A stretch of DNA of 56,325 bases from Rhizocola hellebori (GTDB lineage: Bacteria > Actinomycetota > Actinomycetes > Mycobacteriales > Micromonosporaceae): positions 1-56,325 of the forward strand of contig NZ_BONY01000059.1 of NCBI RefSeq assembly GCF_016862955.1, in the 5' to 3' direction. This document shows, piece after piece, positions 17,133 to 24,847 of this stretch. Both the position numbers and the translations under genes were made by a program. Under the pieces are notes generated by a model. That model ran no database searches, was not told the origin of the DNA, and worked only from the letters and a program-made list of their open reading frames with translations. Position 1 is the stretch's first letter, and the number at the start of each line of letters is the position of its first letter.

Positions 17133-18062
17133 GTGAGCTGGCCTGCGCGACTGCATGTGGTAACCGGAAAGGGCGGCGTCGGGAAAACCACCGTCGCTGC
17201 CTCCCTAGCGCTGGCCCTCGCCAGAACGGGCCAGCGGGTCCTGCTCATCGAGGTCGAAGGACGTCAAGGCCTGGCGCAGGTCTTCGAGCTTGAGCCGCTG
17301 CCCTACGCGGAGCGCAGGCTGGGCGGGGTCGACGTCGATCTGCGCCTGCTGGCGGTCGACGCCGAGGAAGCCCTGCTGGAGTACCTGGAGCTGTTCTACA
17401 AGATGGGCCGCGCCGGCCGCGCGCTGCGCAAGCTGGGCGCGGTCGATTTCGCCACCACGGTCGCCCCGGGTCTGCGCGACATCCTGCTCACCGGGAAGGT
17501 GAAAGAGGCCACTACGCGCACCGACGACGCCGGAAGGCGGATGTATGGCGCGGTCGTGCTCGACGCGCCGCCGACCGGCCGGATCGGGCGCTTCCTCAAC
17601 GTCACCGCGGAGGCGGCGCGGCTGGCCAAGCTCGGGCCCATCAAAACCCAGAGCGAGGGGGTGGCCGCCCTCCTGCGCTCACCCATGACCTCGGTTCACG
17701 TCGTGACCTTGCTTGAGGAGATGCCGGTACAAGAAACAGCTGACGCGCTTAAAGAACTCTCCGGTCTCGGCATCCCGGCCGGAAAGATCATCGTCAACTG
17801 CGCCCGGCCTCCGCTGCTGGCGGGCATCTCCCGTGTTACCCAAAGCTCGCTGAAGAAAGGGCTGACCGACGCGGGCCTGTCCGCACATCTGGCGGGCGCC
17901 CTGCACATCGAGGCGAACGCCCACCTGGCCCGGCTCGGCCTGGAGGAGCAGCTGCGCGGCGAGCTCGCCACCCTGCGCCGTCCCGTGGTCGAGCTCCCCC
18001 TGCTCAGTGACGGAGTCGACCTTCCGGGCTTGCACCGGCTCGCGACCGTACTGGCCGGTTAG
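17133..18062 (+). CDS. Get3/ArsA-like P-loop ATPase, first subunit (Rv3679 type)
   Basis: 309 aa from GTG 17133. The deviant Walker A GKGGVGKTTVAASLALA includes the signature lysine of the MinD/ArsA/Get3 class; the switch region carries VVLDAPPTGRIGRFLNV. It corresponds to Rv3679, one of the two subunits of an actinobacterial Get3-like heteromer that has been linked in mycobacteria to redox and glycerol-related stress. No arsenite-binding Cys cluster or arsenic genes are present, so arsenite export is unlikely. It is 10 bp upstream of the second subunit gene, consistent with a stoichiometric complex. Confidence 0.9.
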   Translation: MSWPARLHVVTGKGGVGKTTVAASLALALARTGQRVLLIEVEGRQGLAQVFELEPLPYAERRLGGVDVDLRLLAVDAEEALLEYLELFYKMGRAGRALRKLGAVDFATTVAPGLRDILLTGKVKEATTRTDDAGRRMYGAVVLDAPPTGRIGRFLNVTAEAARLAKLGPIKTQSEGVAALLRSPMTSVHVVTLLEEMPVQETADALKELSGLGIPAGKIIVNCARPPLLAGISRVTQSSLKKGLTDAGLSAHLAGALHIEANAHLARLGLEEQLRGELATLRRPVVELPLLSDGVDLPGLHRLATVLAG

Positions 18063-18072
18063 GCTCGGGTTT

Positions 18073-19170
18073 GTGTTTGACGTTGACGCGGTGCTGGGCG
18101 ATCCCACGATCAGGATCGTCGTGTGCTGCGGGTCGGGTGGCGTGGGCAAGACCACGACCGCCGCTTCGCTGGCGCTTCGCGCGGCCGAGGTGCACGGCCG
18201 CAGGACGGTGGTGCTGACCATCGATCCGGCCCGCCGGCTGGCGCAGGCGCTCGGCCTGACCGAATTGGACAACACCCCGCGGCAGGTCAAAGACACCCAA
18301 TTGCACGCGATGATGCTGGACATGAAGCGCACCTTCGACGAGGTGGTGCTGACCCATACCGCACCCGAGCGGGCCAAGGAGATCTTCGCCAACCCCTTCT
18401 ACCAGGCCATGAGCACGACCTTCTCCGGCACGCAGGAGTACATGGCGATGGAGAAGCTCGGTCAGCTGCGCTCCGACGACGAGTGGGACCTCATCGTGGT
18501 CGACACGCCTCCGTCGCGTTCGGCTTTGGACTTCCTCGACGCCCCGGCCCGGCTGGGCCGGTTCCTCGACGGACGGATGCTCAAGCTGCTGCTCGGCACC
18601 GCGCGGGCCGGTGGCCGAAGCGTGTTCAACTTGGTGGCGGCCTCATTCGGCGCGTTCTCCAAAGTGGTGCAGAAGATTCTCGGCGCTCAGCTGCTCACCG
18701 ACCTGAGCGGTTTCGTCTCCGCCCTTGACTCGATGTTCGGCGGCTTCCGTGAGCGCGCCGAGTCGACCTACCGCATCCTGCAGGACCCGCAGACGGCGTT
18801 TGTGCTCGTAGCCGCCCCCGAGCACGATGCCATCCGGGAGGCCGCCTATTTCGCTGAGCGGCTCGGCGCCGAGCGCATGCCGTTGGCCGGGCTGGTCCTC
18901 AACCGGGTGCACCTCTCGGCGATACCGGAGCTGACCGAGGAGATGAGCGCCGCCGCCGCAGTGGCGGTGGCGGACGCCCACCCGATCACGTCACAGGTGC
19001 TTGCCCTGCATGAGGTGCTCATGCGCCAGGTGGCGCGGGAGACCGAGGTGGCGGCCCTGTTCACCGACCAATTCCCCGGTGTCCCGGTGGCTCGAGTGCC
19101 AGCCCAGCCGACCGATGTTCACGATCTGGCTGGGCTGAGAACCATAGGTTCGGCACTCTCGTCCGAATAG
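18073..19170 (+). CDS. Get3/ArsA-like P-loop ATPase, second subunit (Rv3680 type)
   Basis: 365 aa from GTG 18073, chosen because it begins 10 bp after the first subunit's stop; in-frame codons further upstream fall inside that gene. P-loop GSGGVGKTTTAASLALRA has Ser where the class has the signature Lys (GKGGVGKT), while the Walker lysine itself is kept. Further motifs: TIDPARRLAQALGL, VVDTPPSRSALDFLDAP and LVLNRVH. It pairs with the preceding protein, in which the signature Lys is present. This suggests an asymmetric heterodimer in which only one subunit reaches across to the partner's nucleotide. The next gene, whiB4-like, is convergent and stops 7 bp away. Confidence 0.9.
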   Translation: MFDVDAVLGDPTIRIVVCCGSGGVGKTTTAASLALRAAEVHGRRTVVLTIDPARRLAQALGLTELDNTPRQVKDTQLHAMMLDMKRTFDEVVLTHTAPERAKEIFANPFYQAMSTTFSGTQEYMAMEKLGQLRSDDEWDLIVVDTPPSRSALDFLDAPARLGRFLDGRMLKLLLGTARAGGRSVFNLVAASFGAFSKVVQKILGAQLLTDLSGFVSALDSMFGGFRERAESTYRILQDPQTAFVLVAAPEHDAIREAAYFAERLGAERMPLAGLVLNRVHLSAIPELTEEMSAAAAVAVADAHPITSQVLALHEVLMRQVARETEVAALFTDQFPGVPVARVPAQPTDVHDLAGLRTIGSALSSE

Positions 19171-19176
19171 CGTTGG

Positions 19177-19479
19177 TTACGCTTCGACGAGCTCTTTGCG
19201 AGGCTGGTTTTCCATCGCGGCTTCGAAGGTGCGCTTCCAGCTCGACACCGACGGGTGCCTGCGCAGCAGTGCGCGGCGCTCGCGTTCCGTCATGCCGCCC
19301 CACACCCCGAACTCAATCCGGTTGTCCAGCGCATCGGCTAGACACTCATAACGGACGGGACAGCCCCTGCAGATGCGCTTCGCTACGTTCTGCTCAGCGC
19401 CCTGAACAAATAGCGCATCCGGGTCCCCATTCCGGCATGCGGCGAGACTGGGCCAATCAGTGATCATGCCAATGCCCAT
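19177..19479 (-). CDS. whiB4: WhiB-family Fe-S redox regulator (WhiB4 position)
   Basis: 100-aa WhiB-like protein. Four Cys bind a [4Fe-4S] cluster: AACRNGD (Cys15), then RICRGC and RYEC. The Wbl turn GVWGGMTERERRALLRR and a basic C-terminus for DNA or sigma binding follow. Position between the Get3-like ATPases and ponA2 matches whiB4 (Rv3681c), a redox regulator of oxidative stress genes in mycobacteria; the symbol is assigned on gene order. GGGGGGAC lies just upstream of ATG 19479. It shares a 383-bp intergenic region with the divergent ponA2 gene. Confidence 0.88.
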   Translation of the reverse strand: MGIGMITDWPSLAACRNGDPDALFVQGAEQNVAKRICRGCPVRYECLADALDNRIEFGVWGGMTERERRALLRRHPSVSSWKRTFEAAMENQPRKELVEA

Positions 19480-19862
19480 GTTGCTACGTCCCCCCAGACG
19501 TTTCCCCCGAAACGCTCACAAGGCTCCCCCGAACCTTGCGAACGGTGCGTTGCTCGCCGGACCATCATGCTCCGTAGTTGGACGGTTACGCAATGTTATT
19601 GGGCGAAATGCCTGAAATGGATTTTTCGCGCCGTTCTCCGGCACCGTTATACGCACCCCCGGTCGGCGTGTCGCGAATGACGCCGGGAGATCCATTGGAA
19701 GTGGCCGCCGGGCGGGGGCCAGGCAGCCGGACTATCTGCGTTTATACGCCCGGGATCAGGGGATCCTTAGGCAACCTAGTCTGGGGTCGTGCATCTGGCT
19801 CAACGACGATGGATTCCATAGGGTTGCGGGTAATGCGCCACCGAATCAGACTCACGTAACCT
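19480..19862. promoter_or_regulatory. Divergent intergenic region whiB4 / ponA2
   Basis: 383 bp without a convincing gene. It is noticeably less GC-rich around 19580-19635. It should hold both divergent promoters. The whiB4 side has a GGGGGG tract just before the start codon that serves as ribosome site; near 19751-19764 there is a short palindrome GGATC-AGGG-GATCC. I could not assign -35/-10 boxes with confidence. Confidence 0.5.
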
Positions 19863-22397
19863 GTGGCGGTGACCCTCATGCGCAAGAGCGATAACGGCCT
19901 CTTCGCCAACACAGCCTCTTTGCTCATCTGTGGCGTGTTGGCAGGCGTGGTCGTAGCCGCGGCGGCGTTTCCCCTCGTCGCACTCTCCGGGCTGGCAGCC
20001 AAAGCCAGTGGTGAGGCCTTCGGGCAGCTCCCCGATGAGCTGACGGTGAAGCGCACCCCCCAGATCAGTTATGTCTACGCGTCAGACGACAAGACACTCC
20101 TCGCCACGATGTACGACGAGAATCGGCGCGACCTGTCGCTGGCCGAGATCCCGCTGGTCGTACAAAGGGCGATGCTTGCCGCTGAGGACCAGAAGTTCTA
20201 TCAGCACAATGGTGTTGACCTGAAGGGCTTTGCCCGCGCCTTCATCGCCAACAAGACCTCCGGCGAAGTCGAGCAGGGTGCCTCGACAATCACCATGCAA
20301 TTGGTGCGTATGTCGCTGACCTTCACTTCGAGTCCCAACGACGTCATCACCGCCACCGAGGACACCAATACCCGCAAGCTTCGCGAGATCCGCTATGCGA
20401 TCGCGCTCGAACAGCGGATGACCAAAGACCAGATCCTCGAGAACTACCTGAACACCGCCTACTTCGGCCTGCGCTCATACGGCATCTACGCGGCGAGCCA
20501 GGTCTACTTCAACAAGGAGCCCAAGGCGCTGAGCCTCAGCCAGACCGCCTTCCTGGTCGGCCTGGTGAAGTTCCCCGGCGACCTGGACCAGGCCGGCGGC
20601 CAGGAGCGCGCCACGGTCCGCCGTGATTACATCCTCACCGAAATGCAAGAGCTCGGAAACATCACGCCCGAGGAAGCCACCGCAGCCAAAGCCGAGAAGC
20701 TGGAAGTTGTCCGCAACGAGACCCCCAATGGGTGTGTGCAGACCACCGTCGCGCACTGGGGCTTCTTCTGTGACTTCTTCGAACGCTGGTGGCATCAGCA
20801 GGAGGTGTTCGGCGCGACCAAGTACGACCGGGAAAGGCAGCTGCGCGCGGGCGGCTACCGCATCGTCTCGTCGCTGGACATCAACACCCAGGACGCGATG
20901 CACCGCAACGTCATCAAGCAGTACCCGATCAACGCCCAGACCCCCGAAGCGCTCATGCTGGCCGGTGTCGAGCCCGGTACGGGCAAGGTGAGGGCGATGG
21001 CGGTCAACCGCAACTTCAAGCTCGATGACCCGAAGAACCCGCAGAACGGCCCGCACACCAACCCGATCGCCCGCAAAGATGGCATCCGCGGTTCCTACCC
21101 GAACACCACCAACCCGTTGCTCAGCACCGATCCAGAGTTCCAGGGCTATCGACCCGGCTCGGTGATGAAGATCTATACGTTGGTCGCGGCGCTGGAAAAG
21201 GGTCTCCCGCTCGACTACACCATCAACACCCAAGCGCGGGCTGTTTCCAAGTACCGGCACAGGTTTGAGCCCAACTGCAACGGCTGGTGGTGCCCGCCCA
21301 ACAGCGCCGGCACTCCGATCGGCCCGCACAGCATGTGGACCGCATTCGGCTACTCGGTCAACACCTACTTCGTTCCGCTGTTCGACACGGTGGGCGGCAA
21401 GCAGGTCATGGACGTGGCACACCGGATGGGCCTGACCTTCTACGACATCCCCGACGACCCGAAGGACCGGCCGGGCGAACGCACCAAGGATGACGACTAC
21501 GCCAACTCGACCGGCTCGATCGCCAACGTCTGGTCGCCTTTCACCCTCGGCATCTCGACCCATCCGCCGGTGCAGATCGCCAACACGTTCGCCACCTTGG
21601 CCGCCGACGGCCTTTACTGCGAGCCGATCCCGGTCGAGTCCATCGCCAACCACAAGGGCGAGAAGCTTTCCGTCGCAGACCCGCGATGCAAGCAGAACTT
21701 CGACCCCGAGGTGGCCCGCGCAGCCATCGACGCGGCCCGCTGCCCGGTCGGCGACAAGTCGTTCTTCGGCAAGTGCACCGGTGCCACCGCTCGCGCCTCG
21801 GCGACCATCATCGGCAAGCCGATCGCCGGCAAGACCGGCACCAGTGACAAGAAGCAGTCCTCGACGCTGACCATCACCACCAAACAGCTCGCGGTTTCCG
21901 GCTTCCTCACCGACCCGGACTGGCCTGATACCACCGAGGAAATGCCACACAACCCCGAAAGAGGCAAGGGCGGGGTGAACCCGGCCGTGCAATACACCAT
22001 GGCCGAAGCAATGAAAGACAAACCGGCCATACAGTTCACCAAGCCGACAGACAAGATGGCATTCGGTAACCAGATCGCCATTCCCGCGGTCACCTGTATG
22101 GGCATTCCCGAAGCCACCGCGGTGCTCAAGGGCGCCGGCTTCAAGGTCGAGGTCGACAACCGCGCGCCCCAGCCTTCCGCGTGTCCCGCCGGCACCGCCG
22201 CGGGCACCAGCCCAGCCGGCAAGACGATCAAGGGTGGCGTTGTCGTCATCCAGGTCAGCGGCGGCGGGGGTGGTCCCGGGCCTGGTGGAGGCGGCGGAGG
22301 TGGTGGCGGCGGTCCCGGCAAACCGACCAGACCCACCAAACCACCGGGGACAACCTGTCCACCGTTCTGCTTACCCAACGCACCTGACGACGAATAA
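19863..22397 (+). CDS. ponA2: Bifunctional class A penicillin-binding protein with PASTA domain
   Basis: 844-aa peptidoglycan synthase (GTG start 19863; ATG 19878 is an alternative). One N-terminal membrane helix (~16-45). Glycosyltransferase domain ~60-270 with AAEDQKFYQHNGVD and QGASTITMQLVR. Transpeptidase domain with SxxK in RPGSVMKIYTL (~437), SxN in GYSVNTYF and KTGTS in IAGKTGTSDKK. Residues ~735-800 are one PASTA domain (MGIPEATAVLKGAGFKVEV), and the tail is Gly-rich then Pro/Cys-rich. The combination and position match Rv3682. It polymerises and crosslinks glycan outside the membrane and is a beta-lactam target. It ends at a strong terminator. Confidence 0.95.
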   Translation: MAVTLMRKSDNGLFANTASLLICGVLAGVVVAAAAFPLVALSGLAAKASGEAFGQLPDELTVKRTPQISYVYASDDKTLLATMYDENRRDLSLAEIPLVVQRAMLAAEDQKFYQHNGVDLKGFARAFIANKTSGEVEQGASTITMQLVRMSLTFTSSPNDVITATEDTNTRKLREIRYAIALEQRMTKDQILENYLNTAYFGLRSYGIYAASQVYFNKEPKALSLSQTAFLVGLVKFPGDLDQAGGQERATVRRDYILTEMQELGNITPEEATAAKAEKLEVVRNETPNGCVQTTVAHWGFFCDFFERWWHQQEVFGATKYDRERQLRAGGYRIVSSLDINTQDAMHRNVIKQYPINAQTPEALMLAGVEPGTGKVRAMAVNRNFKLDDPKNPQNGPHTNPIARKDGIRGSYPNTTNPLLSTDPEFQGYRPGSVMKIYTLVAALEKGLPLDYTINTQARAVSKYRHRFEPNCNGWWCPPNSAGTPIGPHSMWTAFGYSVNTYFVPLFDTVGGKQVMDVAHRMGLTFYDIPDDPKDRPGERTKDDDYANSTGSIANVWSPFTLGISTHPPVQIANTFATLAADGLYCEPIPVESIANHKGEKLSVADPRCKQNFDPEVARAAIDAARCPVGDKSFFGKCTGATARASATIIGKPIAGKTGTSDKKQSSTLTITTKQLAVSGFLTDPDWPDTTEEMPHNPERGKGGVNPAVQYTMAEAMKDKPAIQFTKPTDKMAFGNQIAIPAVTCMGIPEATAVLKGAGFKVEVDNRAPQPSACPAGTAAGTSPAGKTIKGGVVVIQVSGGGGGPGPGGGGGGGGGGPGKPTRPTKPPGTTCPPFCLPNAPDDE

Positions 22398-22401
22398 CCC
22401 C

Positions 22402-22433
22402 GATGAGGGCCGCCTTTCCAGGCGGCCCTCATC
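22402..22433. terminator. Bidirectional terminator ponA2 / YqeY-like gene
   Basis: Perfect 14-bp stem (22402-22415 with 22420-22433) and a TTCC loop between the convergent ponA2 and GatB/YqeY stops. It ends 2 bp before the stop codon of the minus-strand gene. Confidence 0.88.
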
Positions 22434-22434
22434 G

Positions 22435-22890
22435 CTATCCAGCGAGCTGTTTGCGGACCTCCGCAGCGACCTTGCCGCCGTCGGCCCGCCCCGCGATCGC
22501 GGCCTGCGCCGCCTTCATCGCCTGACCCATCGCGCCCGGCCCTTCGAAACCGCCGTCGGCCAGCGCCTGGCCGACGATGGCGGCGATCTCCGCATCGGAC
22601 AGCTGAACCGGCAGATACTTGGCGAGCACCTCCTCCTCGGCCCGCTCCTTGGCTGCCTGCTCGGCGCGGCCCGCGTCGGCGAAGGCCGTCGCCGCCTCCG
22701 TGCGCTTCTTGGCCTCCTTCTTCAGGACCGCCAGCACCTCGTCGTCGCTCAGCTCACGCTTCTGCTTGCCGGCCACCTCGGCCACTCCCACCGCGGCCAG
22801 CGCCATGCGCAGCGTGGAGGTGGTGATTTCGTCCCGGGCCTTCAACGCGGCGATCATGTCGGCGGATAGCCGCTCCTTTAGTGAGCTCAT
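22435..22890 (-). CDS. GatB/YqeY-domain protein
   Basis: 151 aa from ATG 22890 (SSLKERLSADMIAALKARDE). It is a YqeY-like helical protein: the start, the KQKRELSDDEVLAVLKKEAKKR segment and the C-terminal AIVGQALADGG...GKVAAEVRKQL are typical. The domain is shared with the C-terminus of the GatB amidotransferase subunit and is thought to contact tRNA; the free-standing protein has no proven role. Its start is 25 bp from the divergent metallophosphoesterase start. Confidence 0.9.
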   Translation of the reverse strand: MSSLKERLSADMIAALKARDEITTSTLRMALAAVGVAEVAGKQKRELSDDEVLAVLKKEAKKRTEAATAFADAGRAEQAAKERAEEEVLAKYLPVQLSDAEIAAIVGQALADGGFEGPGAMGQAMKAAQAAIAGRADGGKVAAEVRKQLAG

Positions 22891-22915
22891 GACCCAGCAA
22901 ACTACCCTTGGGGGC

Positions 22916-23800
22916 ATGGGTCCGCTCGGAAAAATCGCCGCCGGTGTCGCCATCGCCGGCGCTGGCACGCTCGCCTACGCCTCGCTCGTCGAACGCAACC
23001 TGTTCACCCTGCGCCGATTCGATGTGCCCGTGCTCGCGCCGGAGGCCGAACCGCTTCGCGTGCTGCACCTGTCAGACCTCCATCTGACCCCCGGCCAGCA
23101 GCGCAAACAACGGTGGGTGAGCCACCTCGCCGGGCTCGACCCAGATCTGGTCATCGTCACCGGGGACAACATGGCCCACCCCGACTCGGTGGCCCACGTG
23201 CTCGCCGCCTACCAGCCGCTCTTCGACGTGCCCGGCGCGTTCGTGTTCGGTTCCAACGACTACACCGGCCCGGTCTTGAAGAATCCGTTCACCTACTTCA
23301 CCCACCACGACAAGCGTGACTACAAACACGGGGTTGACCTGCCCTTCGAAGAGCTGCGCACGGCGTTCACCAACGCCGGCTGGGCCGACCTCAACAACGC
23401 GCGCACCCAGCTCAAGGCCGGGGGCCGGGTCATCGACCTCGTCGGCGTGGACGACCCCCACATCGGCCTCGACGCCTACCCCGCCGGGCCCGCAGACCCC
23501 CGCGCTGATGCGCGCATAGCCCTGGCTCACGCTCCCGAGCCGCGCGTTCTTGACGAGTTTGCTTCTGACGGGTACGAGCTAATGCTCGCCGGGCACACCC
23601 ACGGCGGCCAGGTCCGCGTCCCCGGCGTCGGTGCCCTGGTCACCAACTGCGGCCTGCACCGCTCGATGGCACGCGGCCTGCACCGCTGGTCCGGAGACAG
23701 CTGGCTGCACGTCTCAGCCGGAATCGGGACCCATCCCACCGCCCCGATCCGCTTCGCCTGCCGTCCCGAGGCCAGCCTGCTGACCTTGATTCCCCGCTGA
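22916..23800 (+). CDS. Membrane-associated metallophosphoesterase (Rv3683 type)
   Basis: 294-aa calcineurin-like phosphoesterase. N-terminal helix GKIAAGVAIAGAGTLAYASL (signal anchor). Metal sites in order: LHLSDLHLTPG (DxH), VIVTGDNM (GD), GSNDY (GN replaced by SND), and AGHTHGGQVRVPG (GHTHGG). I chose ATG 22916; ATG 22889 would overlap the divergent gene's start. It completes the block corresponding to Rv3671c-Rv3683. Substrate unknown; family members act on UDP-diacylglucosamine, cyclic nucleotides or wall phosphates. Confidence 0.9.
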   Translation: MGPLGKIAAGVAIAGAGTLAYASLVERNLFTLRRFDVPVLAPEAEPLRVLHLSDLHLTPGQQRKQRWVSHLAGLDPDLVIVTGDNMAHPDSVAHVLAAYQPLFDVPGAFVFGSNDYTGPVLKNPFTYFTHHDKRDYKHGVDLPFEELRTAFTNAGWADLNNARTQLKAGGRVIDLVGVDDPHIGLDAYPAGPADPRADARIALAHAPEPRVLDEFASDGYELMLAGHTHGGQVRVPGVGALVTNCGLHRSMARGLHRWSGDSWLHVSAGIGTHPTAPIRFACRPEASLLTLIPR

Positions 23801-23862
23801 CCGCCGATACCCGTTTTGGCCCTTGCTCGCCGGTAGGGTAATCTTTCTCCGGCGCGACACCT

Positions 23863-23936
<74 letters not shown>

Positions 23937-23942
23937 CAGAGT

Positions 23943-23980
23943 AAAGGCCCAGCTCAGAGCGATCTGAGTCTGGGCCTTTT
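23943..23980 (+). terminator. Terminator of tRNA-Pro
   Basis: Inverted repeat AAAGGCCCAG...CTGGGCCTTTT with an inner TCAG/CTGA pairing and a T-run, 7 bp after the tRNA. Confidence 0.85.
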
Positions 23981-24496
23981 CCGTCTTTCAATTGCCGGTG
24001 GGGACCCGGCCCGACGACCATTGGCGGAGGACTTCGACGATCTCGGCTGGTGACCTATGAACGGGATATTCACGCTCGGATCGGCGGGGGCACACAGAGG
24101 TTGGGACCCCTCATATTCCGCACAGCTATCAGACACACCTGCTCCCAAGTAATCAGTTTTCGGCCTGGGAGAGCCGGCTTTCCGGTATGCCGTAAACGCG
24201 GGCCACTGCTTGGGTATCGTGGGCCACGCATACTCACAATTTCCGCCAGCCACCGGTCAGGAACCGCATCAACCTTCGGTACCGTCTTCGCCATCGCTCC
24301 TTGAACGTCTTGGGTATAAAGCTTGACCCACTTGGCATGCACGGCCCCCCGGTCCTTGCCATTGGCTTACTTGCGATCCCTCGTTCCCGTCCGGTCTGCG
24401 GTACGGAAAGATGGAACCCTCGCCCATTCTCGCGCGAACGCTTCCTCCTCACCGTCGGCCGCCCGGATCGACTTCTCGATATACTCATCCACCCGC
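23981..24496. other. Decayed DNA between the tRNA-Pro repeats (integrated-element remnant)
   Basis: About 515 bp lacking any intact recognisable gene, with lower GC than the flanks around 24300-24400. On the minus strand short open stretches look protein-like but are broken between frames: one beginning at a GTG beside the right repeat (VDEYIEKSIRAADGEEEAF, ending near 24376), one beginning MAKTVPKVDAVPDRWL at 24294 with AAGGAG just upstream, and one ending IVEVLRQWSSGRVPTGN near 23991. They may be remains of one or more small regulatory or excisionase-like genes. No integrase motif is detectable. Confidence 0.6.
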
Positions 24497-24520
24497 CGGT
24501 TCAAATCCGGCTAACCCGAC
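24497..24520 (+). repeat. Candidate attR: duplicated tRNA-Pro 3' end
   Basis: 23 of 24 bases identical to 23914-23937; the change is C to A within the acceptor strand, so the copy no longer pairs perfectly. No 5' half of a tRNA precedes it, so it is a footprint and not a gene. Confidence 0.8.
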
Positions 24521-24547
24521 CAGGTGATGGATCACAATCCATCGAGG

Positions 24548-24847
24548 ATGGTGGAACATTTGACGGACTACCGACTCGTCAGTGAGGTCGAGCCGGAGCT
24601 TGCTGGCCTTCTGATCAAAGGGCTACGCGCGGCGGGCGAGGGCGAGCTGGCGGATCAGGTCAGTCAGCTGCGCTATCACGGCCGGTGTGAATGCGACTCC
24701 GACAGCTGCCGCAGTTTCTACACGGCACCGCGAACAGACGGCGCCTATGGACCAGGTCATCGGAATATCACGCTGGATGTTGGCGACACACACATGGTCG
24801 TCGTCGATGTGGTCGAGGCCGATATCGTCTTTGCCGAGTTCATTTAG
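24548..24847 (+). CDS. Small conserved-type protein with CxC-x4-C motif
   Basis: 99 aa from ATG 24548 (GAGG immediately upstream); ATG 24527 and GTG 24524 are alternatives adding up to 8 residues. An acidic helical N-terminus (EPELAGLLIKGLRAAGEGELADQ) leads to HGRCECDSDSCRSFYTAP, then GPGHRNITLDV and VVVDVVEADIVFAEFI. I associate the GRCxC...SFYTAP...GPGHRN pattern with a widespread actinobacterial family of unknown function; I do not know a role. It begins 27 bp after the attR-like repeat, and its stop overlaps that of the convergent methyltransferase gene by 8 bp. Confidence 0.75.
   Translation: MVEHLTDYRLVSEVEPELAGLLIKGLRAAGEGELADQVSQLRYHGRCECDSDSCRSFYTAPRTDGAYGPGHRNITLDVGDTHMVVVDVVEADIVFAEFI

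Noticed and set aside
17133-19170. Arsenite efflux ATPases (ArsA)
   Set aside because: No arsenite-binding Cys cluster and no arsB/arsR; order matches the Get3-like pair instead.
19578-19859. Plus-strand 93-codon frame between whiB4 and ponA2
   Set aside because: Low coding character and no ribosome site; treated as the regulatory region.
24301-24585. Plus-strand open frame running through the att-like repeat
   Set aside because: Overlaps the decayed region and the next gene's start; protein has no recognisable features.
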